Below are positions 15,301 to 21,281 of a DNA stretch of 21,281 nt, piece by piece. Source of the stretch: CAYVJW01 sp964451885 (GTDB lineage: Bacteria; Patescibacteriota; Gracilibacteria; UBA4473); contig CAYVJW010000017.1 of NCBI GenBank assembly GCA_964451885.1, forward strand, positions 1 through 21,281. The letters run 5' to 3'. The notes below the pieces were generated by a model. It searched no databases. It was not told where the DNA came from and was given only the letters and a program-made list of their open reading frames with translations. Positions within the stretch are counted from its first letter, which is position 1. The number at the start of each line of letters is the position of its first letter. Position numbers and translations under genes: made by a program.

Positions 15301-17728
15301 CCATGAGTTTTTTGAATTTTTTGAGATGATTCTCAGTAACCCCAAACCCCTTTTTCCCGATAAAAGGCTGTCCACTTTCATGGATGGCCATACGTTGGAT
15401 CATCGCAATCTGGACGGCTTCTTTCAGACTGCGGGGATCAGTTGTTTCTGAAGACATTTCCCTAAATCCCTTTTGAGCCGCTTTTTGCCATGCCTCATAG
15501 ACCACTCCTCCCTGAGTAATTTTTGGAAATCCGCTTTTTGTGTACCACTTCTCAAATTCCTTAGAACCGAGCAACACATCAGATTTATTATCATTTCGAA
15601 ACCGCCTTACAATCTTTCGAACTTCCTTGTTTTTGGACTGAAGCAATTCCTTCTCCACGTTCCGCACGATATCCTCATACACTTGGTCAAATGTCGCATT
15701 AATCTCCAGAATTTCCCCATTCTGCAGAGCTGTCTGGATCATGTATTTCTCCTTGTCAAAGAAATTAAGATGTATCTCCGTTGCCCCCGCATTGATCAAT
15801 TTATCGGACACAGGCATCAACGTTCCACCTCCGGCGTACAAATCCACCACCACCTCTTTTCCATCCTTCAGAGACTCCAAAAAGTGAGGCAGCAAAAAAG
15901 CATTCGTAGTCGCCCCCTTATTTCCGGGCAACTGAAATGTAGGCTCAATCTTTGGAACATCTTTTTCCGATGGGATACTGATCGGAGCAAATCGAAAATG
16001 CAGATCATCTTCCAGTTTTGCCAATCGCTCCGCATCCACTTTCTCAATTCTCGCATCCTTCACGTTTTTGTTATACTGCTCAAATAAAGCAACAAGATTC
16101 TCTTTCCCCATTTCTTTCAGTCGGCGCACCCCTGCTGTATCTTTCGCCACCTGCTTGATAAATTCCTGATACGCCTCCTCCAGAGGCACATCTTCGGGAA
16201 TATTTTCAATGATTTCTTTATACGGCTCGAGTTCTTTAGGAATTCCAAATTCTATCTCCCGATAATCCTTCATTCCCAGATGCTTCACTTCCTCCAAAGC
16301 TTCTCCCCAAGCCTCCACTTTTTTTGCATCCTGAAGCGCCACCGCTACCATGAGGCTCGGTTCTTCGAAAAAGAACTCGTCCCCCATAGCCCGATTTACC
16401 TCCCCCGGCGTAGCCCGCCTTGATTTATCGGCAAACCTGCGAAGTTCAGCCTCGCTAAACTGCATCGCTATTCCCGGTTTCGTTTCACTAAATCCACGTC
16501 CGGTTTCGAAATTCACCACAAATTTTCCTTTTTCTCCTTCAACTACCCGCCACTGGCTTTCCAGATCCCGCTCTGTGGTAGTTGAGAATACTCTGGACTT
16601 TCCCACTTTCGGCTTAGTCTTTCCCTTGTATTTCCCGATCAAAGCATCCTTGAGGATAAGTGGCAGATAAAAACCCTCTACAATCTTTTTCCCGAATTGT
16701 TTCCGGATTTCAGTCGTTTCCTTCAGGATACCTTTTATTCTTTCGTAGATTTCGTTGAGCGTTTTATCGTCAAAGACGTACTTTGAATCAACTCCCTTAT
16801 AGCTTAGTTCCGCTTCTTTTTGCAGAGCAGTGCTGAGCGATTTCTTCAGCGAATCCACTATCTGAGCGGGACTTCTGCCAAACTGATCCGTCTTTGCCTG
16901 AATCTTCGCCAGATCCTCAATTTCTTTGTTAAATTCCTGAGCGATTTCAATTGCCAGATTTTCTCCGGCTCTCGCTCTGGAACTCGCCGTTACCGCCACT
17001 CTCTGCAGGATCGCAAAATCCTCCTCATTCATCCCCAAAGGACGCAGTCTGGTTTCCGGGATGAATGATTTTCTCAAAGTATTGACCACCTTTGCGATCC
17101 CATCATCAAAAGCCGATATGCCTGTCAGTACCCGCTCTCCAGTCAGTCCTCGTTTAAGACGGATAAATCCCGAAAGAATCGATTTACTAACCCCAGAAGG
17201 CAAAATAGGCACACCCGCAAAAGTAGCGAAACTTCGCTGTCCCGCCTTGGCTTGCCCCTCCAATGTTTGTCGGAAGAACGGAGCAGGCGTTTGTGATTTG
17301 ATCACTTTTGAACCAAGCCTTTTCTGCAGAGAAGATCGAGTTCCCTTAATCGCTCGATTGATCTTCGCAATGTCAGCTATAGCAGCATCGGCAAATAATG
17401 CTCCTTTTCCGGCTTTGGAAACTGCCCCAAATCCCAAGTAAGTTGTCGGGTCAAGAAATATTTGCGTTCCAAGTCCAAAGAGAGACGCTCCCACCGGATT
17501 ATCTATTCCTACGCTCTCTCCCACTTTACGAGGACGCACCCGATAGTCTTGTTTGGTAAAGGGATTAATAGGCAAAAAAGTTCTCCCTGAGAGTCCTTTC
17601 CCAGAAGCAAGATCATGCACGACATTCCCCGCCACATCTCCCGGTGCAATGAGTTTATTGAGAAGGCTCTGCAGGGTTGATGTGTTCTGCGGTATGCGGG
17701 AAGCTTGACTTTGGAAGAAGGTAGACAT
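12341..17728 (-). CDS. 1,795-residue phage polyvalent virion-type protein with embedded Dam-like methyltransferase
   Basis: Probable virion-associated, perhaps ejected, multi-domain protein. Residues 1-120 include a Gly/Ala-rich segment (ASLFGLGTQIFLDPTTYLGF) like those near the start of large phage internal proteins. About 240-590 are mostly helical. About 590-935 form a D12-class adenine methyltransferase (listed separately). About 1000-1300 are charged, helical, partly coiled coil. About 1400-1650 resemble C-terminal regions of large polyvalent phage proteins: IPYHTRNAISAYVMNWYSGM, then HVMRRIFPFYSWTRKN and PRALEILLTQPEKI. The end (1745-1795) is a lysine-rich coiled coil. No ribosome site is clear at ATG 17728. 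The neighbours are virion-type genes. The role as an ejected protein is inferred from size, order and the FPFxSWxRxN segment; no tape-measure TM belt is seen. Confidence 0.75.
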   Translation of the reverse strand: MSTFFQSQASRIPQNTSTLQSLLNKLIAPGDVAGNVVHDLASGKGLSGRTFLPINPFTKQDYRVRPRKVGESVGIDNPVGASLFGLGTQIFLDPTTYLGFGAVSKAGKGALFADAAIADIAKINRAIKGTRSSLQKRLGSKVIKSQTPAPFFRQTLEGQAKAGQRSFATFAGVPILPSGVSKSILSGFIRLKRGLTGERVLTGISAFDDGIAKVVNTLRKSFIPETRLRPLGMNEEDFAILQRVAVTASSRARAGENLAIEIAQEFNKEIEDLAKIQAKTDQFGRSPAQIVDSLKKSLSTALQKEAELSYKGVDSKYVFDDKTLNEIYERIKGILKETTEIRKQFGKKIVEGFYLPLILKDALIGKYKGKTKPKVGKSRVFSTTTERDLESQWRVVEGEKGKFVVNFETGRGFSETKPGIAMQFSEAELRRFADKSRRATPGEVNRAMGDEFFFEEPSLMVAVALQDAKKVEAWGEALEEVKHLGMKDYREIEFGIPKELEPYKEIIENIPEDVPLEEAYQEFIKQVAKDTAGVRRLKEMGKENLVALFEQYNKNVKDARIEKVDAERLAKLEDDLHFRFAPISIPSEKDVPKIEPTFQLPGNKGATTNAFLLPHFLESLKDGKEVVVDLYAGGGTLMPVSDKLINAGATEIHLNFFDKEKYMIQTALQNGEILEINATFDQVYEDIVRNVEKELLQSKNKEVRKIVRRFRNDNKSDVLLGSKEFEKWYTKSGFPKITQGGVVYEAWQKAAQKGFREMSSETTDPRSLKEAVQIAMIQRMAIHESGQPFIGKKGFGVTENHLKKFKKLMERDADNFRKAKNRGVDVRLHSEDGKTLIKELSGEFRGRGIVNKVVAYADPPYMRTTKTYLKQQKSTEGLEALEEYTHKEGIREIYKPFFEDIENGMDMFLTNDIDPEYIEAVIGRTSRFNPVIYTYKEHTTPTSLISTQAVGLDKLHSDVQNAKLLAGNVDVQSERGKENLIAVVKERMGKAGFEGDIRDLIKAVRGEVKIAPIAYDRILNKRLQKYEEAAKDSTSAEKFMEKAHAVVKDELRGQNNRMAGLFLRNFEEYEKIEPDIERIVAENTDDARNILYPGKTRLRTHESEALDVQLTRTQGQKIAEHQQKILKAQEELRITQFEYAALEQAHKAGRKRVPKTEEELFQKQTADIRKKMATFKTQASRITNPMNIPVLSRMKEFQKLFKYVNEEKKWLSDFYNRNLKGIRTETFTRDAKTNEQLFVEQFEHMPEAMSEFRIYQYRKEAYEYYVNEMQTFVRNIIDIETAPRKRFKRPKRPKLEKDFTPTEPIDVGKIRSFDELVQQRIGDAGFVGSTEDFFRSAKGLDRPQAPPENWIKSKVPELEGYKFPEEVAGFVDRVQMAFTNIEEIHEMMKFYDRVQGYWKKTATIANIPYHTRNAISAYVMNWYSGMGVTNSLDDYATAGNIIYKNRTGKELTGAEKELWEEFTKNGLNAQLFLGVDDMAKDLTSTLLAGKTSKTIGDQNPLFRGGAKLGRLVEDYFRFAHYVHKRRKGYGIFQSSEAVKQTHYDYAELADFERHVMRRIFPFYSWTRKNLPRALEILLTQPEKIARIEKLANAVEDMFDGEPLDPNLLPEYIANGVPVFMGKDKDGNAKYFRLKGIIPMLDIGTVTEPTKEVSGMMSPFIKTIPELGANYDLFRGRKIREYEGQTVERFGGKLKLSPEVNKIISNIRPIGEIEKITTGLSSESRGEMDVWSAVLGARSKIDRKKAASQAIYKLRLEVQAMKRDIKKLKAKGQSTIQLNNRVKRVQKDIKKLEKIR
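14924..15961 (-). other. embedded D12-class DNA adenine methyltransferase domain
   Basis: Residues about 590-935 of the 1,795-residue protein contain the Dam motif order: PGNKGATTNAFLLPHF (601-616) as motif X for S-adenosylmethionine binding, VVVDLYAGGGTLMP (626-639) as motif I, and VAYADPPYMRT (854-864) as catalytic motif IV, then MFLTNDIDPEYIEAVI (907-922). All key residues, including Asp-Pro-Pro-Tyr, are intact, so activity is plausible. The 220 residues between motif I and DPPY are longer than in E. coli Dam and would carry target recognition. The recognition site is unknown; GATC is common in the window by eye, so there is no sign of avoidance. Confidence 0.85.
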
Positions 17729-17817
17729 ACTCGTGGAGTAAATTTAGGAACTAAGTTGGTTTTCATTGGTTGATAGAATTACTGACCATCGGCTTATTCA
17801 GTTGCCAACCGCTAGGT

Positions 17818-20562
17818 TTATTTTTCATAGTTAATGTAGTTTCGATTTTCTCCGGTTACGGGATCAGGATCATAAGGAAGCGAATCGCCTGTCGGTTTCC
17901 GCAATGTATCAAATGCTCTATGGCTATCGGGCAAGTTATCGAAATTAAGACTATCCTTAAACATCCAATAAAACGGATTGATCTTCATGATGCTCGACCA
18001 ACCTCCCACATCATTCAACGGAATTCTGGAGAACGCATCCTCCGCATACTTTTGCCCGCCCTGTCCCATCTCCGCAAAAGTGTCAGACATTTCCTCTGGT
18101 GTTTTGTCTGAAAAATTCGTTTCATCAAAAATTTCATAATACTTCGTAGTTGCCTTGATGCCGGGGATAATCCCTGAGTGTCGGTTGTACGCCCCCCTTA
18201 TCCAGTTGGAGAACTCGTTTTTGTTTGCAAAGGCATAACTGCTGTTGGCAGCTCCTGCTTCATCCTGAACCGCCTCTATGAAATCTTCCGGAATCTCAAA
18301 TGTTACTGTCCCATCTTCTAGCATTGAGATGAGTGGTCTTTTGGTGCTTCGTTCTTCATCTACCTGCAAAAATCCCAGCTGTTTGTATTTCTCCACAAAT
18401 CCGCTTGCATCTGAGAGAAACAATGCTTCATCTGTGTCTTGTCCAAGTTCGAGCAATCGTTCCGATTCAAATTGAGCAAAGAATCGAGCAAATGCTCCAA
18501 CAGGAGATTCCTCTCCGATACTTATTCTGTGAGCATAGTCGCTTGCCATACCTTTCAGATACCGACCTCCGCCACCACCTGTTCCATCCTCCGGTTTGTA
18601 GTAAGGCTTGTTAATGTCATATTGAGTTTTGAGTTCCTTAAAAGTTTTGATTCCCTCCAACGAAGATATATCTATCCCTAGTTCCAATAAAGTCCCCTGA
18701 ATCGCAGGAAGGGACTGACTTCCGTACTCATCAAAGAGATCAAAAGCTGAGTTCATGCGATCTTTCCGGAGTGTTTCGGCGTACCGCAAACCTTCTTTCA
18801 TAAATAGTTCCGCCACCTTATACCGCTCCGACTGCTTCTTGTCCCGATAAGTCAAAAACTCCTTAAAATAATCCATTGCCAGTTCCAACTTTTTGGAAGT
18901 CATCTTGTTTTTGTCCTCCAGATATTTTTTCTCAATTTCCAAAGATTTACTATCAAACTCGGCTTGAGCCTGCAGGTTTTTTGCCAGCATCTGCTGATTA
19001 AAAACCGAATCCTCTGTATCCAAAGCACTTATAGCCTCCTGAAACACCCTCCGATTTCCAATGTACAAAGCCGCCGCCGCAGTAGAATTACCAGCGCCAA
19101 ACCTCGCCAAAATCACATTCGTTTTCTCATCGGCTGTTTCCAGGATTTCCCTCGCTTTATCTTTCGCTTTCCGCATGGATTCTTCATGGCGTATTCTTTC
19201 CGCCTCCAGCAAGGCTTTTTTGGCTTCCAGCCCTGTTTCGTTCAGGGCATTAAGATTATCTCGATAATCCTCAAACCATTTTTCCTGCTCTTCCTCCAGT
19301 TCTTTAATGCTTTCCGAGGAGATACCGAATTTCTCGCCGAGTTTCAGGAACGTGTCAGCATCAGCTTCATCCTGAGAATCGTCCTTAAAAAACTGCTTTT
19401 GTTGGAATCCCTCCGCCTTTGGAAATGATAGCGTTGGATCACTTTTTTCGAGAAGACTTGATAATCCGCCAACTTGATCAGCAATGTCCGAAATCTTTCG
19501 GTTTTCAAAGTCCTTTATTTCTTTATCGGTAGCATTCGTAGCTTCCGCAGCAAAGGTTTCAAATTCAGCTTCTTCTTCCGGCGTGAATGTTCGAATCGGA
19601 TACAGCTTATTAAATTCCTCACCTCGTATTTGCTTCAATGTTTCTTCCCGATCAGCAATTTTCTTTTTCAGATCTTCCTTTTCCTCCCACTCTTTGTTCG
19701 TAATATGATGATGAGGATTCTCGAGCTTCGTCAAACGGAATTGCAAATCCGCCAACGTAGGATCAGAAGCGTCCGTATCAGCAAAATACCAACCGAAAGC
19801 CCCATATCGTTGCCTTTTTTTGGGAAGCCCGCCGGATTTGAGAACCGATAAATCCTGTTTCGCCTTTGTGAATTCCTGATATTTCCTTGAAGAAATACGG
19901 GATGTTCCATACCCCTCCACTTCCTTTATAAACTTTTCCAAGCGATCGATTTCCTGTTTTCTTTTTTCAGCAGTGATGAATTTGCTCGAATAGCCCTGCT
20001 TGATATATTTCTGCCTTTGCACATCTCTATCTGACAAATATTTGCCCTTCACAGTCTGCGCCTGCTTGGTTTTTTGCGCTTCCCCAATTTTTTTCAGACG
20101 TTCTTCATGTTCTTTCTGTAGCCTTTCCTGCATTCCTTTTCTGGCTTCATCGGAAGCCAGAGGAGCTTTGAGATCAGGATGCAGAACAAAACTCTTTTTA
20201 CTTTCCTCCGGATCAGGAGCTTTCCCTCCCTGATAAAAAGTTTTGCTCCTTTTCTGTGAAACGTTTTGGACGTAAGTTTGTCGTTCTTTTTCTACTGCCT
20301 CTTTCAAAGCCTGCGTTCTTCTCGCTTGAGGTGTTTTTTTGGTAGCTTCCGCCAGTTCTTTGGCTTTCTGCTTTCTTTGTTCTCCCACTTCTTCCTGAGT
20401 GGTCAGCTTCACTCGACCGGAATCCTGCACAGTCCCCAATGGTTTTACCGGAGGAGTTTGCCCAATAAGACGATAATCAGCATCCGAGGCACGCCCCTCC
20501 TGTATCCGCTTGAGAGCGGCTTTTTTCTTGAGTTCGAGAACACGTTGAGAAGCACTACTCAT
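17818..20562 (-). CDS. 914-residue coiled-coil virion-type protein
   Basis: A large protein I cannot assign to a family. Residues 1-240 are lysine/glutamate-rich and helical with low complexity. About 265-345 and 410-600 are further coiled-coil segments (for example ELEEEQEKWFEDYRDN and SLEIEKKYLEDKNK), split by a small hydrophobic patch (RFGAGNSTAAAALYIGNR, 487-504). A GTGGGGG linker at about 660 precedes a globular C-terminus with KINPFYWMFKD (860-870). No signal peptide or strong membrane helix is present. Length, coiled coils and its place directly before the polyvalent protein suggest an internal virion, scaffold-like or ejection protein, by analogy with podovirus internal core genes; a tape-measure role is less likely because hydrophobic belts are absent. 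It starts 15 bases after the previous stop. Confidence 0.65.
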   Translation of the reverse strand: MSSASQRVLELKKKAALKRIQEGRASDADYRLIGQTPPVKPLGTVQDSGRVKLTTQEEVGEQRKQKAKELAEATKKTPQARRTQALKEAVEKERQTYVQNVSQKRSKTFYQGGKAPDPEESKKSFVLHPDLKAPLASDEARKGMQERLQKEHEERLKKIGEAQKTKQAQTVKGKYLSDRDVQRQKYIKQGYSSKFITAEKRKQEIDRLEKFIKEVEGYGTSRISSRKYQEFTKAKQDLSVLKSGGLPKKRQRYGAFGWYFADTDASDPTLADLQFRLTKLENPHHHITNKEWEEKEDLKKKIADREETLKQIRGEEFNKLYPIRTFTPEEEAEFETFAAEATNATDKEIKDFENRKISDIADQVGGLSSLLEKSDPTLSFPKAEGFQQKQFFKDDSQDEADADTFLKLGEKFGISSESIKELEEEQEKWFEDYRDNLNALNETGLEAKKALLEAERIRHEESMRKAKDKAREILETADEKTNVILARFGAGNSTAAAALYIGNRRVFQEAISALDTEDSVFNQQMLAKNLQAQAEFDSKSLEIEKKYLEDKNKMTSKKLELAMDYFKEFLTYRDKKQSERYKVAELFMKEGLRYAETLRKDRMNSAFDLFDEYGSQSLPAIQGTLLELGIDISSLEGIKTFKELKTQYDINKPYYKPEDGTGGGGGRYLKGMASDYAHRISIGEESPVGAFARFFAQFESERLLELGQDTDEALFLSDASGFVEKYKQLGFLQVDEERSTKRPLISMLEDGTVTFEIPEDFIEAVQDEAGAANSSYAFANKNEFSNWIRGAYNRHSGIIPGIKATTKYYEIFDETNFSDKTPEEMSDTFAEMGQGGQKYAEDAFSRIPLNDVGGWSSIMKINPFYWMFKDSLNFDNLPDSHRAFDTLRKPTGDSLPYDPDPVTGENRNYINYEK

Positions 20563-20577
20563 GTTTTCAGATTAAGT

Positions 20578-20925
20578 TTAGGAATCCGGTTCGGTTCTTC
20601 CCACAGAACCAAAAGTTGTTATCACATCTGCCACGGAAGCAAAGCCCTTTATTTCCTCTCCGTTTCGCAGATATAGCCCCGGGAGTACAATTTCCAACCC
20701 ATCCTTTTTCGGGATGGTTTGTTCTATGATCTGATCGGCATAGGTAATCGTCAGGAGCACATCCTCCGTGTGCTTGTTTGAAGCGAACACATACACTTTG
20801 TCGAACTTGATATCTAGTTCTCCATCTATGGCAACATGTATGGAGTCGCCGGGAGCGGTAGTGGCATTTATCAGAATGCCTTTCCCATTTGTTGAACCCG
20901 AAAGCGGTATTTCTTTGTAAGTCAT
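20578..20925 (-). CDS. small beta-rich phage virion-type protein
   Basis: A 115-residue, almost all-beta protein. It opens with YKEIPLSGSTNGKGILI, continues APGDSIHVAIDG, KVYVFASNKHTEDVLLTITY, and ends EIVLPGLYLRNGEEIKGFAS. I recall small phage proteins with an IPLSGSTNGxGI start, an iHtA segment and a late PGL.L segment encoded among virion genes, possibly capsid or tail decoration proteins, but I cannot name the family with certainty. No signal or membrane segment. It begins 13 bases after the previous stop and is followed after 15 bases by the 914-residue gene, so it is part of the late series. No Shine-Dalgarno sequence; the leader is AATTTTTTAAA. Confidence 0.7.
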   Translation of the reverse strand: MTYKEIPLSGSTNGKGILINATTAPGDSIHVAIDGELDIKFDKVYVFASNKHTEDVLLTITYADQIIEQTIPKKDGLEIVLPGLYLRNGEEIKGFASVADVITTFGSVGRTEPDS

Positions 20926-20938
20926 TTTAAAAAATTAA

Positions 20939-21211
20939 CTAAGACAAGAGACACATAATATCCGTAATGGAGAACTGTTTCGTTGCCCCACTTGCATTAA
21001 CCACCTCTATAAAAGCCTTTCCTGCATTTATTTCTTTACCAAGAAAGACTGGCGTTAGAACGTCATACGCCACTCCGGATTTAACTGTTTCTCCATTTAC
21101 TTTTATATCCACTGTTCCCGAAGAAGCGATATAACACCCCTCAGCAACACACAATCCTCCATTGGCGAGACACAAATTTCTATTATCAATACCATCCGGA
21201 CAAAACGGCAA
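20939..21211 (-). CDS. small cysteine-containing virion-type protein
   Basis: A 90-residue protein of unknown function with a beta-rich body (GTVDIKVNGETVKSGVAYDV, FIEVVNASGATKQFSI) resembling small tail or head accessory proteins. Four cysteines lie within residues 4-27 (CPDG, LCLA, GLCVAEGC) and one more near the end, unusual for a phage structural protein and perhaps a metal site. The start is TTG at 21211; GGAGAAAGGGCGG ends 6 bases upstream, the one clear purine-rich ribosome site I saw. The frame is closed by TAG about 35 bases further upstream, so only a CTG could extend it. An ATG at 21243 is in another frame. The gene lies next to the right window edge, so its upstream neighbour is unseen. 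Confidence 0.6.
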   Translation of the reverse strand: MPFCPDGIDNRNLCLANGGLCVAEGCYIASSGTVDIKVNGETVKSGVAYDVLTPVFLGKEINAGKAFIEVVNASGATKQFSITDIMCLLS

Positions 21212-21256
21212 TATAGTCCGCCCTTTCTCCAGGGCTGTTTCATGCTAAATAATTGA

Positions 21257-21262
21257 ATTATA
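21257..21262 (-). promoter_or_regulatory. possible late-gene -10 box
   Basis: A minus-strand TATAAT at 21262-21257 lies in the AT-rich gap before the first leftward gene. Its -35 region would fall beyond the window edge, so it cannot be checked here. Confidence 0.3.
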
Positions 21263-21281
21263 TTTTTTAAGTAGTTTATCG

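Noticed and set aside
14915..16087. Long plus-strand frames opposite the polyvalent gene
   Set aside because: They are antisense to the methyltransferase region, whose motifs are intact; the Phe/Arg/His-rich composition is typical of shadow frames.
20982..20993. 12-base match to the left arm of the palindrome at 9780-9791
   Set aside because: It lies inside a coding gene, and several 12-base matches are expected by chance in 21 kb.
1..21281. CRISPR array or rRNA genes
   Set aside because: No regularly spaced repeats and no rRNA-like conserved stretches were found on reading through.

Overview
The window looks like part of a tailed-phage or prophage genome. A rightward early block carries recombination, replication, resolution and lysis genes (77-4512). 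A leftward block of virion-type genes enters from the right edge (21211-12341). Between them lies a leftward, visibly more AT-rich accessory block (12277-4620). I saw no terminase, portal, capsid, integrase or tRNA, so the phage is only partly covered. Stops are ordinary: four TGA stops sit inside ATGA overlaps, so UGA is not recoded.

Host: uncertain. Almost no start codon is preceded by a Shine-Dalgarno sequence, and the upstream bases are A/T-rich. The roughly 1,580-residue coiled-coil/GNAT protein resembles giant proteins I associate with Patescibacteria (CPR). A good TATAAT -10 box argues against a Bacteroidota-style promoter. A phage of a CPR-type bacterium is my best inference, not a demonstrated fact.

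Left region: a Bet/RecT-type annealing protein is translationally coupled to a RecB/Cas4-like PD-(D/E)XK nuclease with a C-terminal cysteine cluster, which makes a Red-like recombination pair. Two small unknown genes follow, then a winged-helix replication initiator-like protein, an unknown gene, a RusA-like Holliday junction resolvase and an N-acetylmuramoyl-L-alanine amidase. The last four genes are chained by ATGA overlaps. The amidase has a strand composition opposite to its neighbours and looks acquired.

Middle region: convergent to the amidase is the giant GNAT protein. Behind it come a small unknown gene, a 315-base gap with a strong 12-bp-stem inverted repeat, a Shedu-type (SduA, DUF4263) nuclease with a zinc finger, and a second PD-(D/E)XK nuclease of the NucS-like/DUF5655 kind. 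This looks like cargo, with at least one recognised anti-phage system, placed at the end of the virion operon.

Right region: two small beta-rich proteins, a 914-residue coiled-coil protein and a 1,795-residue polyvalent protein form a leftward series. The largest has a D12-class (Dam-like) adenine methyltransferase domain at about residues 590-935 and a C-terminal region like those of large phage polyvalent or ejected proteins. The main novelty candidates are this embedded methyltransferase, the paired nuclease cassette, the giant GNAT protein and the palindromic element at 9781-9868.
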